Shown: positions 36,408 through 43,800 of the stretch, piece by piece
Position numbering within the stretch: the stretch's first letter is position 1
Layout: the number at the start of each line of letters is the position of its first letter
Assembly (NCBI GenBank): GCA_048465415.1
Contig: DBFWLO010000014.1
Span: forward strand, 1-64,000
From: Scatosoma sp048465415
GTDB lineage: Bacteria; Bacillota; Clostridia; Christensenellales; Borkfalkiaceae
Direction of reading: 5' to 3'
DNA: 64,000 nucleotides
Position numbers and translations under genes: made by a program
Notes under the pieces: generated by a model
Database searches by the model: none
Told to the model about the DNA's origin: nothing
Seen by the model: only the letters and a program-made list of their open reading frames with translations

Positions 36408-37829
36408 ATGGCAAATCAAAAAAGAAAACAAGGTGAAGGAACGGTGCGACTTCGTAAAGACGGCCGATGGGAAGGCAGAGTCGTCATAGCCTACGACGAA
36501 AAAGGTCTTCCCAAGACCAAAAGCGTATTCGCTCAAACCAAAGGCGAGTGCGTCGAAAAACTCGCAAAATTGAAAGACGAATGCGGACGAATCTCGGAAA
36601 GGCTAAAACCCGATATGCTTTTCGGAGACTGGATGGACTTTTGGTATCAATATTTTTCCAAGCCCAAGCTTCGGGTAACCACCTACTCCACCTATGAAAA
36701 CTGAATCTACGGTCATGTCATACCAAGCATCGGCCGAATCCCGCTGAATAAGCTCTCGCAGAACGACCTGCAACAGTTTTACGCAAAACTCAAACGAACA
36801 GGCAGAAAGAAAAACGTGGAAAATAAAGGGACGGCGTTATCCGACAGAATGGTACGCGCCTGTCATGCCGTTTGCAGGTCGGCGCTTGAAAAGGCGGTCC
36901 ACGAAGACTTGATCACGAGAAATCCCGCCATTGGCTGCAAACTGCCCCCAAAGAAAAACGCAGAGATGAAAATACTCACGCAAGCTGAAATCATGAGGCT
37001 TCTTAACCAAGCCGCCGAGGAAGGCTACTACGTATTGTTCCTTCTGGAACTGACCACGGGAATGCGACGCGGCGAGATTCTAGGTCTGAAATGGAAAGAC
37101 CTCAATCTTCATACGGGCGAGTTAAAGATAGTAAGACAAGTCACCGTCAAGGGCGTATCTGTCCCGAAAACAAAAAGCTCGATAAGGACGTTGATCCTTC
37201 CGCCCGATATGTTAGAACTTTTAAGAAACTTGAAAAAAACGTCTACAAGCGAATGGATATTCCCCTCCTCGGTCAAAGAAGGCGAACCCAGACACCCTTC
37301 CGCCGTCACCAAACGGTTTCGCATTATGCTTGAACGCGCGCATTGCAAGCACGTCCGCTTCCACGATCTGCGCCATACCTTCGCCACAATGGCGCTCGAA
37401 AACGGCATAGATATAAAAACGCTCTCGGCGATGATCGGTCATGTTTCCGCCGAAACTACGCTCAATATCTACTCCCACGTAACAGACGCGATGAGAGTAC
37501 AAGCCGCGGTGAAAATCGACCGCGAAATCGGCGGCACAGACGCTTCCATGCCCTCGTCGAAGGAGGAGCCGAAGAAAGACGAAACGAGCGATGCAGGCGC
37601 AATTTTCGAGCCGTACAAGCCCAAAATACGCAAGAGCGGCACGGGATGCGTGTACCAAGTAAACGACAACTTGTGGGAAGGAAGCTTTTATCCGAGAATG
37701 CCCGGCGGCAAGCGAAAGAAGTTCAACGTATATGCCAAGACGAGAGAAGAATGCGAGAAAATGCTTAAAGAGATGATTGTCGAAAAGAAAGAAGAGATAG
37801 CAAAAATGAAAAAAGCACAGAAAGCGTGA
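36408..37829 (+). pseudogene. Tyrosine integrase 2 with duplicated arm-binding domain, interrupted by an in-frame TGA
   Basis: The frame spans 473 codons and stops once at TGA 36702-36704 (codon 99) in TYSTYEN-stop-IYGHVIPSIG. Relatives often have Arg there, so CGA to TGA is likely. The catalytic domain after the stop is complete: TGMRRGE, FHDLRHTFA, NIYSHV. An AP2-like arm-binding domain is at the N-terminus (RKDGRWEGRVVIA) and a second, similar one after the catalytic domain (NDNLWEGSFYPR, then KRKKFNVYAKTREECEKM). The ATG at 36816 could give a protein lacking the first arm domain. Confidence 0.8.
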
Positions 37830-37875
37830 ATGCAGAGCAGCGGCGACCCAAAAGATCGCAACTCAAAAATTACGG

Positions 37876-37891
37876 CGCAGTAGACAAAGAA
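37876..37891. repeat. Candidate right attachment repeat
   Basis: CGCAGTAGACAAAGAA, the exact copy of 22879-22894, 47 bases after the last integrase codon and directly next to a 15-bp palindrome. The match extends loosely (TTACG in both) with a 2-base gap. Confidence 0.35.
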
Positions 37892-37925
37892 CTAAGGCTC
37901 CGGGAATTACTTCCCGGAGCCTTAG
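37892..37925. terminator. Perfect 15-bp palindrome at the end of the mobile element
   Basis: CTAAGGCTCCGGGAA (37892-37906), TTAC loop, TTCCCGGAGCCTTAG (37911-37925). It is a very stable hairpin after the integrase pair. There is no T-run on the plus strand, so it may be a terminator of unusual form, an mRNA 3' protector, or an element-end structure. Confidence 0.6.
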
Positions 37926-38017
37926 TTGATATGTCCGCCGGAACTAAAAGTTAGACTCCGGTCATCAAAGATGAATTATTGCCGCATAACCGTTTCTCCT
38001 CTTTCATATTATTAACC

Positions 38018-38515
38018 ATGTTAAAATTACCTGAAAACAATAATTGTATAAAGGGTATTCAATCTTTCCTTTTGGTACTTATTCCTTATTTTCTATTGAG
38101 TATGATCGTTTATAACGGAACATATTTTCAAAATTGGCTTCACGCCTCTTATTCTCCTCCGAACAAATTTATTTTATTTATGGTATGGAGCATTATCTTT
38201 GCTTTGTTCAGCCTAATTTTTCATTCGATAAGACGATCGGATAAAAAAGGTACGCTTTGTCTTTTCTTATTTATCCTTCAATTTTTCTCTTTTTCTATAT
38301 TTCTCATTTCTTTATGGTGTTTTGCAGCTTATCTTGTGGCTCTCGTGAGTAATATTTTTACGCTGTTTATTTCTATTTGGCTTATGATCGCTTTATGGAA
38401 AAATGGTCATGCAGCGAGCGCCCTTTTGCTCACCCCTTTTATCGCATATCTTTTATTTCAATTATTTATCTGTTTTCTATGGTATTCGTTGGCTTACGGA
38501 GATTGGAAAAGTTAG
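38018..38515 (+). CDS. Small membrane protein, probable divergent TspO/MBR family
   Basis: About 165 residues with five predicted membrane helices. The segment SYSPPNKFILFMVWSIIFAL resembles the PP-x(5)-VW region of TspO, and AASALLLTPFIAYLLFQLF resembles its last helices. TspO-family proteins bind porphyrin-like ligands in membranes. The start is uncertain: ATG 38018 lacks a clear ribosome site, and TTG 37979 is an in-frame alternative. It is convergent with the next gene, overlapping by 4 bases. Confidence 0.5.
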   Translation: MLKLPENNNCIKGIQSFLLVLIPYFLLSMIVYNGTYFQNWLHASYSPPNKFILFMVWSIIFALFSLIFHSIRRSDKKGTLCLFLFILQFFSFSIFLISLWCFAAYLVALVSNIFTLFISIWLMIALWKNGHAASALLLTPFIAYLLFQLFICFLWYSLAYGDWKS

Positions 38516-39066
38516 GAAATATCCTCGTAACGATTTTCTATCATATCCCGAAACGAACTTTTTATCATACAATTCCGCTCTTTCTTCTCCTCAGAGTTTG
38601 AAGTTACATAATGCGGAACGCCTTGAATCGCGGCCTGCGTTTTGTTATAATGCAGAGAATATCCCCGCAAAACAGTAGACTCCGAAACGGTTACCGCTTT
38701 GCCAAAATAGGCGACGAAATGTTTCACTTTCTCGATTTCTTTACAGGGAAACAGTATCCAATATCCGTCGCCGTTCATTAAATTCTTAAAATACGCAATC
38801 CGTTCGGCGCTTATACTTTGCACATACTCTTCGGTTATCAATATTATTTTATACGGACGCCTTGAATACTTTTCCTCTGTCTTGTTGTAGGTAATTGTCA
38901 ATCCCTCTATCTCATAATCCTCCGTGGTTTCTCGCCCATAAACAACGAGATAGAGATTGTCGATATTTTCTTTAACGATCCGATCCGCTATATCCCCGTT
39001 TGAGCAGCCGGGTATCAGAAACAAAACGATCCCTACGAGAATCGTCAGCAGTCGCCTTTTCATCAT
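38512..39066 (-). CDS. Lipoprotein of unknown function (B of pair)
   Basis: 184 residues. A signal peptide ends in the lipobox LIPGC (Cys about 21). The mature part has a possible beta-rich fold and no recognised domain. ATG 39064-39066 overlaps the preceding stop as ATGA, with GAGGAG upstream, so the two lipoprotein genes are translationally coupled. Confidence 0.7.
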   Translation of the reverse strand: MMKRRLLTILVGIVLFLIPGCSNGDIADRIVKENIDNLYLVVYGRETTEDYEIEGLTITYNKTEEKYSRRPYKIILITEEYVQSISAERIAYFKNLMNGDGYWILFPCKEIEKVKHFVAYFGKAVTVSESTVLRGYSLHYNKTQAAIQGVPHYVTSNSEEKKERNCMIKSSFRDMIENRYEDIS

Positions 39067-39662
39067 ACTCTCCTCACGGTTTCTTTTTCTCCGCTTATTC
39101 TCCGTTCTATTTGATTTTGCAACCCCTTTATGATATTGTTCCACTCGGGAACTTCCGCATCCTCCAACGAATCTACTATACGAATTTTCAAATACGTATC
39201 CGAAAAAGAAACAGTTTTATATTCCTCCTGAGAGTAAATCCAGATATCCGTATCGCACAAATCGATACTATCGTAAAAAAGTAAATTTTGACTACTTTCC
39301 ATTTTTACTCTATATGTCAAATACGAGATGTAAAATCCTTTATATTCCAAGTTTATCCGCCGTTGTTCTTGCGGCTCTAAGGTAAGCGTAAGCTGCTCTT
39401 TTACCGACGTGCCTTCTTTTTCCGAGAATTTCGCGGCAATCCCGCCAAGTTCCGTGGAAGTTATCTTTTTATTTGTAACCACGGGGAAATAGACGTCAAT
39501 GTGTTGAGTAGAATCAAAAAGACTATATTCGACACAAAATTTCTCCACGCTGTATGCGGTAAAATTCCGATGACTACTTTGTTCGTTCGGACTCGTTTTT
39601 TCGCAGGCGGAGAAGAATGCCATAGATATAAAAGGTATCGTAAAAAATAATTTGGATTTCAT
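39063..39662 (-). CDS. Lipoprotein of unknown function (A of pair)
   Basis: 199 residues, signal peptide with lipobox FFSAC (Cys about 20). The mature part is beta-rich, with alternating polar and aromatic residues, and no family was recognised. It is coupled to the lipoprotein gene downstream. The two proteins may act together at the outer face of the membrane; function unknown. Confidence 0.7.
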   Translation of the reverse strand: MKSKLFFTIPFISMAFFSACEKTSPNEQSSHRNFTAYSVEKFCVEYSLFDSTQHIDVYFPVVTNKKITSTELGGIAAKFSEKEGTSVKEQLTLTLEPQEQRRINLEYKGFYISYLTYRVKMESSQNLLFYDSIDLCDTDIWIYSQEEYKTVSFSDTYLKIRIVDSLEDAEVPEWNNIIKGLQNQIERRISGEKETVRRV

Positions 39663-39744
39663 TATAGTTCCTCACCTCAATATATATGCGATGAAGTTAA
39701 AGAATATAACCAACCCTTCATAAATTGCGACCATAAATTTTTCG

Positions 39745-39957
39745 TTATTTATCGTTCAATTCATTTTTTAATTCGTTAAATATTTCATGTTTCCTTATGA
39801 TAATTTCATTTCTTGTGGTCATTAGTATTTCTACTTTATCCTTGTTTTTCAACCCCATTTCCTGCCTGAATGTCGCGGGAAGAACAATACGCCCCAGCTC
39901 ATCGACCTTTCTCACAACACCCATAAATTCACCGTATTCAAAATTCATTTTTTCCAT
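39745..39957 (-). CDS. AbrB/SpoVT-family DNA-binding regulator
   Basis: A 70-residue swapped-hairpin AbrB domain: VVRKVDELGRIVLPATFRQEM then KDKVEILMTTRNEIIIRKHE, the whole family fold with a short tail. Three ATGs (39957, 39948, 39924) are possible; the fold starts at about residue 12. It could regulate the neighbouring lipoprotein genes or its own promoter. An antitoxin-type (MazE) role seems unlikely, since no toxin gene follows. Confidence 0.85.
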   Translation of the reverse strand: MEKMNFEYGEFMGVVRKVDELGRIVLPATFRQEMGLKNKDKVEILMTTRNEIIIRKHEIFNELKNELNDK

Positions 39958-40033
39958 AATTTTAATGCTTTTTCTCCATTTTTTATATTCTTTCGTAAGT
40001 ATTTCTACTGTTGTTTATATTGGATTTGCCGTT

Positions 40034-40059
40034 CCCCTGAAAGGTTTCACTTTCAGGGG
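40034..40059. terminator. Hairpin between the AbrB gene and the unknown gene
   Basis: CCCCTGAAAG (40034-40043), 6-base loop, CTTTCAGGGG (40050-40059): a 10-bp perfect stem. On the plus strand it is followed by a G-run and then CTTGTTTTG. It lies 22 bases after the end of the gene at 40081 on the minus strand; T-runs are weak in both directions. Confidence 0.45.
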
Positions 40060-40080
40060 GGGCTTGTTTTGTTTGCCGGC

Positions 40081-40575
40081 TTAATCTAAAGGCGTTATTT
40101 CCGCTTTCTTTTCAAGCTTTATGCCTTCTTCCCAACGCCGTTCCATTTCTTTCCTGAAATCGGGATATTCAATATGTAAAACCGACGTTCCCTCTTCCAA
40201 TATCTTGTCCAAAAATACCTCGTATGCCAAGTCATTGCTCTCCCGAATTTTTCCCGTCACCGGATATATTCTGTCTGCAAACAGTTGCGCCGCCGCATAC
40301 GGCAGAACGCATTTTTCATACGTCTTAACATACCCGTAACAATCGCTTCGAACCTCGTCCTCCACGGATTCTATATCTTCTATATATCCTCGGACTTGAC
40401 TCATAGTCACATCCAGTTCTTTTTGGTTTAGATACTGCTCCATTAAACAATGAGTCAGCTCGGTATAGTCTGTTTTTTGGTCTTCCTCATCACGATAATA
40501 GTTAATCATATCGTTTCCTAATCCCACCAAGTGCATAAATTTCTCCGCTTCGCTTTCTTTTACTTCAAATGTCAT
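40081..40575 (-). CDS. Hypothetical acidic cytosolic protein
   Basis: 164 residues, helical, acidic in its first two thirds, no family recognised. The ATG at 40573-40575 (MTFEVKESEAEKFMHL) has GGAG 11 bases upstream; the frame extends to 40668 but that N-terminus looks random. It is divergent from the XRE gene at 40799, and the 220-base interval holds the palindrome TGCAGATATTCTGCA (about 40619-40633). This palindrome could be a regulator site. Confidence 0.6.
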   Translation of the reverse strand: MTFEVKESEAEKFMHLVGLGNDMINYYRDEEDQKTDYTELTHCLMEQYLNQKELDVTMSQVRGYIEDIESVEDEVRSDCYGYVKTYEKCVLPYAAAQLFADRIYPVTGKIRESNDLAYEVFLDKILEEGTSVLHIEYPDFRKEMERRWEEGIKLEKKAEITPLD

Positions 40576-40740
40576 GATTTTTAAATCTCCTGTTTTTTTA
40601 TTTTTGTTTGATTGTTTCCTGCAGATATTCTGCAAAATGATAATTGTCCTCGGTGCGGAACTCCACATATTCTATTACGTATCTTTCCACACTCGTGTCG
40701 ATTAATGCGTCCGCATTGTTGTTTCAAAAAAGTAATTAAA

Positions 40741-40764
40741 GGTTCTTTGAGGGTATTTTGAACC
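40741..40764. promoter_or_regulatory. Inverted repeat upstream of the XRE gene
   Basis: GGTTC (40741-40745) and GAACC (40760-40764) separated by 14 bases, about 35 bases before the start codon. A TAATAAT stretch downstream may be the -10. The arrangement fits an autoregulatory operator for the XRE protein (inference). Confidence 0.4.
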
Positions 40765-40798
40765 CAAACTTGCCATAATAATAGTGAGGATTATTATT

Positions 40799-41242
40799 AT
40801 GAATGAGCAAGCAACGTTAGCAGAACGGTTATCCGAATTGATGTCTCAAAAAAACATCACTTCTGCCGAATTAGCAGAAAAATTATCTGTTACCCCACAA
40901 ACTGTAAACAGATGGAAGCGTGGCGAAAGGCAAATGCAGCTTTCCAACTTAATTGCTACGGCAAATATTCTTAACTGTCCCTTAGATTTTTTAATCGGTC
41001 GAAATGATCGTTTCTTTCTTGATTTTACTCCACAACAATGTCCTCCTTTTTATCAACGTTTACGACAAATCATGTCTGAAAAAGAATTTACTCGCGCTCA
41101 AATTATTGACAAAACCAGCATCAAAAGCGCCCATTTTTATTTATGGAAAAAAGGTGCGGATGTAAAGATCCCAGCACTCATTGAATTAGCTGATTGTCTT
41201 GATATTTCTATTGATTATCTTGTAGGTCGGGAACAGATGTAA
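40799..41242 (+). CDS. XRE-family regulator with two HTH domains (1)
   Basis: 147 residues with two successive XRE/Cro HTH domains. The first is LAEKLSVTPQTVNRWKRGER (about 20-40). The second, weaker one is RAQIIDKTSIKSAHFYLWKKG (about 92-112). Each ends in a similar dimer segment (LDFLIGRND and IDYLVGREQ). ATG 40799 has GTGAGG upstream. Such double-HTH proteins are common in Firmicute accessory regions. It is paired with a second double-HTH gene downstream. Confidence 0.8.
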   Translation: MNEQATLAERLSELMSQKNITSAELAEKLSVTPQTVNRWKRGERQMQLSNLIATANILNCPLDFLIGRNDRFFLDFTPQQCPPFYQRLRQIMSEKEFTRAQIIDKTSIKSAHFYLWKKGADVKIPALIELADCLDISIDYLVGREQM

Positions 41243-41268
41243 ATTTTTGTCTTATTTTCATTTTTGCG

Positions 41269-41305
41269 GTTGCGTGAATAGTTTTCGGGCAACCGTATTT
41301 TGTTT
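41269..41305 (+). terminator. Hairpin after the first XRE gene
   Basis: CGGTTGC pairs with GCAACCG across a loop of about 15 bases, followed by TATTTTG. A moderate Rho-independent terminator between the two XRE genes. Confidence 0.6.
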
Positions 41306-41467
41306 GCAGTAAATCGTCCTCTTTTAACTTATACAAAAAATTTATCGCCTCGAAATTAATAATATTCGAGCTATTTTGAAGCAAGACTATTATATCATTA
41401 TTTTAGAGCTAATGTCTAATGAAATTCAATGCAAAAAATGACTGTTTTTATCAAAAAGGAAAAAATT

Positions 41468-41959
41468 ATGTCGAATTTAGAAGAATCTAAAACCTCGGAA
41501 GAATTCAGAAACATCTTTAATCGGCTTATAGAAGATATAGATTGTAAACGTTCGGAGATTCCTGTAACTATCGGAATTTCTTACGACTTATTCCTTAAAA
41601 TATCTAATTACGGAAAAATTCCAACGCCGCGAATTTTAATACGTATTGCTGATTATTTTAATGTTCCACTCGAATATTTATTAGGAATGACAAAAGAAAA
41701 AGATTTCGTAAAAGCGACAACACGTAAAACATTTCAAGAAAGGTTCAAACTGCTCCGAGAGAAAGAAGATATGTCAGAATATGCCGTCACACAGAAATTG
41801 CACGTTTCTACAAGTTATACTGCCACATGGAAAAAGCCTCAATATCTTCCTTCTTTAGATTATTTAATTATACTTTCTGAAATATTTAAAGTTTCTTTAG
41901 ACTATTTACTGGGACGTACTGATGATCCTGCGCCCTATAAGAGTATCGATTCTTATTAA
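41468..41959 (+). CDS. XRE-family regulator with two HTH domains (2)
   Basis: 163 residues, with an irregular N-terminal HTH-like domain ending in PLEYLLGMTKE (about 72-82) and a second XRE HTH (SEYAVTQKLHVSTSYTATWKK, about 114-134) ending in LDYLLGRTDDP. ATG 41468 has AAGGA upstream. It is a paralogue of the gene at 40799. A degraded copy of the same 3' end follows at about 41981-42040. Confidence 0.75.
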   Translation: MSNLEESKTSEEFRNIFNRLIEDIDCKRSEIPVTIGISYDLFLKISNYGKIPTPRILIRIADYFNVPLEYLLGMTKEKDFVKATTRKTFQERFKLLREKEDMSEYAVTQKLHVSTSYTATWKKPQYLPSLDYLIILSEIFKVSLDYLLGRTDDPAPYKSIDSY

Positions 41960-41980
41960 TTCTTTCATAAAGAAGCTATC

Positions 41981-42040
41981 TAACTTTTTTGAAATATCTT
42001 TCTTGACCATCTTCGAGGCGTACTGATGATAAGAATTAAT
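41981..42040 (+). pseudogene. Remnant of a third XRE gene (3' end only)
   Basis: With two single-base corrections the sequence reads FEIS-LDH-L-GRTDDKN-stop, like the SLDYLLGRTDDP end of the gene just upstream, and the 12 bases CGTACTGATGAT are identical to it. It looks like a decayed tandem duplicate. Confidence 0.4.
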
Positions 42041-42145
42041 TTGCTGATACCTCCGAATTTTTGCCTTTCGTTATGGCGATTGTCGCATAGTCCTCGCCCT
42101 TGTCAATGGAAAAAATTTTTGCTGAAAACTTGATTTTTGCATTAT

Positions 42146-42181
42146 AAAAGCCGAACTGATAAACAGATCGGCTTTTTCTCT
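42146..42181. terminator. Bidirectional Rho-independent terminator
   Basis: AAAAGCCGA (42146-42154) pairs with TCGGCTTTT (42168-42176), followed by TTCTCTCTT on the plus strand; AT-rich on both sides. It lies between the convergent XRE genes and tRNA-Pro. Confidence 0.75.
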
Positions 42182-42261
42182 CTTAAAGCAATAATTTTTT
42201 CCCGCCGTTGACAAGCTGCGCTTTTGAATATACTTTTCTCGCCATTTCACTGAAAAATATA

Positions 42262-42300
42262 TAAAATAAAAACAGACCAAAATTTTAGATTTTGGTCTGT
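42262..42300 (-). terminator. Terminator of tRNA-Pro
   Basis: Leftward from the tRNA: ACAGACCAAAAT, 5-base loop, ATTTTGGTCTGT (12-bp perfect stem, 42272-42300), then TTTTTATTTTA. Confidence 0.9.
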
Positions 42301-42313
42301 TTTCATATTCAAA

Positions 42314-42389
42314 TGGTCGAGGCGACGGGATTTGAACCCACGACCTCATGGTCCCGAACCATGCGCGCTACCAACTGCGCTACGCCTCG
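42314..42389 (-). tRNA. tRNA-Pro (anticodon CGG)
   Basis: A 76-base cloverleaf including encoded CCA (42314-42316). The acceptor stem CGAGGCG/CGCCTCG, the T-loop GGTTCAAATCC, and the anticodon stem with loop TTCGGGA give anticodon CGG. It has its own promoter and terminator. It borders the accessory region, as tRNA genes often do, but no second copy of its 3' end was seen. Confidence 0.95.
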
Positions 42390-42456
42390 CTCTCGATTTT
42401 GTCGTTGAATACCCAGAGGTCTCTATCTCCCTTCCGATGATTCAAGAAACGCAAGT

Positions 42457-42485
42457 ATTATAACAAATGCGAGAGAAAAAGTCAA
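42457..42485 (-). promoter_or_regulatory. Promoter of tRNA-Pro
   Basis: -35 TTGACT (42480-42485), 17-base spacer, -10 TATAAT (42457-42462); transcription should start about 60 bases before the mature tRNA. Confidence 0.85.
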
Positions 42486-42527
42486 TCCTTTTTATACGAA
42501 AACAGAAAACTCTTTTTCAAAATCTCT

Positions 42528-43526
42528 TTAACTATCCGTCAGCTCTAAAACAACGGAAAATTCCCCCTTTTGCGCCGCAAGAATCTCGATACCCTTTCCC
42601 TCGATCCTGCCGATATGCACGAGCGCGGAAGAATAACCCGAAGTGTCGCGGTAAAAAACGGCGAGGTTTCCCCAAGGAATATAAATCGTTAAATCCCCCT
42701 CCACGGGATCGCAACCGGAGACGTCCGAAACATCGAGCGGCGGCGACGGATAAGCGATTTTTTCCGAGCCCCCGAAGTCCGCAAACGAGAGCGTCATCGT
42801 TTCTTTTTTCAATCTGTCCGCCAAATCGCGGCTTGCGGAATTATCAACCAGTACGACAAAAATATTTTCGTTCGTTACGCGCATCTTTACCCTGACGCCT
42901 TCGACGCTTTCCCGAATGTCTTGTCCCAGAATATCTAACTCATCGATCCACGTTTTTACGGCGGCAGAAGCGTTTCCGAGAGCCGAGTTCGTCAGATGCA
43001 AGGAATTTTTTATCTGTGTATAGCGTTTTTCGAGGCTTTCCACAGCCGCTCCGCCGCCGCTGGAACCACTCGTGCTAAACAGATAAACGATCTTATCGGA
43101 CAGTTCGGGATAAGCCTCGAAAAAAGTACGGATAATCATAGGCTCGCCGCCATGCCAAATCGGATAACCGATAAAAACCGTGTTATACTTTTCCATCTTT
43201 ATGCGGCCGGTCGTTTCCTCAGAGATCGCCGGCCGCGCGTCTTCCTGTCGTTCCTGCTGCGCCAGGAAAAGGACGTCGGCATATTCTTGCGGATAAGGCG
43301 TTGCGGGAATAATTTCCGCCACATCGCCTTTCGTCCGTTCCGCAACGAGACAAGCCACCGTCTCCGTATTCCCCGACCGGGAAAAATAGGCAACCAATAC
43401 CTTACCGGCAGGCGGCACCGAACCGCCGCTTTCCGACACATCGTCTGACGTTCCTTTTTGTCCGCCGCAGCCGGTAAACGCGCATACGGATAGCAGACAG
43501 CATATCCACCAGAAAAATTTTCTCAT
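42528..43526 (-). CDS. Exported lipoprotein: flavodoxin domain fused to a cyclophilin-like domain
   Basis: 332 residues. The signal peptide ends in lipobox FTGC (Cys about 20), then a Ser/Gly linker. The flavodoxin domain (about 40-205) has the FMN-phosphate loop YFSRSGNTE, the strand YNTVFIGYPIWHGGEP, and the STSGSSGGG loop. A cyclophilin-like domain follows (about 218-332; starts VRVKMRVTNENIFVVLVDN, ends with IYIPWGNLAVFYRD). It is an outward-facing flavin redox protein with a possible partner-binding domain; its electron donor is unknown. AAGGAG precedes ATG 43526. It is a single-gene transcript. Confidence 0.8.
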   Translation of the reverse strand: MRKFFWWICCLLSVCAFTGCGGQKGTSDDVSESGGSVPPAGKVLVAYFSRSGNTETVACLVAERTKGDVAEIIPATPYPQEYADVLFLAQQERQEDARPAISEETTGRIKMEKYNTVFIGYPIWHGGEPMIIRTFFEAYPELSDKIVYLFSTSGSSGGGAAVESLEKRYTQIKNSLHLTNSALGNASAAVKTWIDELDILGQDIRESVEGVRVKMRVTNENIFVVLVDNSASRDLADRLKKETMTLSFADFGGSEKIAYPSPPLDVSDVSGCDPVEGDLTIYIPWGNLAVFYRDTSGYSSALVHIGRIEGKGIEILAAQKGEFSVVLELTDS

Positions 43527-43667
43527 ACGATTTCTCCTTTTCCTTCGCTTATTGTTCACATCGGATAGTATACAGACAACCGCTCTCGTCGAGACTTTGA
43601 ACGTTCACAATCAAAAACTTTGCCCTCCGTTTTCTATCCCTGTTCCGTATCCTTCTTTTCGATTATT

Positions 43668-43696
43668 ATTCTACTTCTCTTCGTGTGAAATGTCAA
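43668..43696 (-). promoter_or_regulatory. Promoter of the flavodoxin lipoprotein gene
   Basis: -35 TTGACA (43691-43696), 17-base spacer, -10 TAGAAT (43668-43673). The leader is about 135 bases; no riboswitch fold was recognised in it. Confidence 0.75.
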
Positions 43697-43743
43697 ATGC
43701 TTATATTTTATAGAGAAATATACTTAAAACACATACTATAAAT

Positions 43744-43786
43744 AGTAAAAAAGTGATTTCGGGTATAAAGTCCCGAAATCACTTTC
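43744..43786 (-). terminator. Terminator of the fucosyl-glycan operon
   Basis: Leftward: AAAGTGATTTCGGG, 8-base loop, CCCGAAATCACTTT (14-bp perfect stem, 43751-43786), then TTTACTATT. It lies 14 bases after the fucI stop. Confidence 0.92.
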
Positions 43787-43800
43787 CATCCAAACAGATT

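Larger units (their letters stand above)
31466..37925 (+). mobile_element. Backbone of a decaying integrative mobilizable element
   Basis: A co-oriented block: HTH protein, excisionase, candidate oriT, ribbon-helix-helix protein, MobP-type relaxase, small protein, two tandem tyrosine integrases. There is no type IV secretion machinery, so it would rely on a helper element. Base composition is more GC-rich than the RM genes to its left. The HTH gene, relaxase and second integrase each contain one in-frame stop. The left limit is unclear; if the 16-base repeats at 22879 and 37876 are real att sites, the RM operon is cargo. Confidence 0.7.

Noticed and set aside
30493..37829. Stop-codon reassignment (TAA read as Gln) in the mobile element
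   Set aside because: One of the four stops is TGA, TAA ends many intact genes here, and no suppressor tRNA was seen. Point-mutation decay explains all four.
42314..42389. tRNA-Pro as the integration site of the island
   Set aside because: No second copy of the tRNA 3' end was found at the left side of the island.
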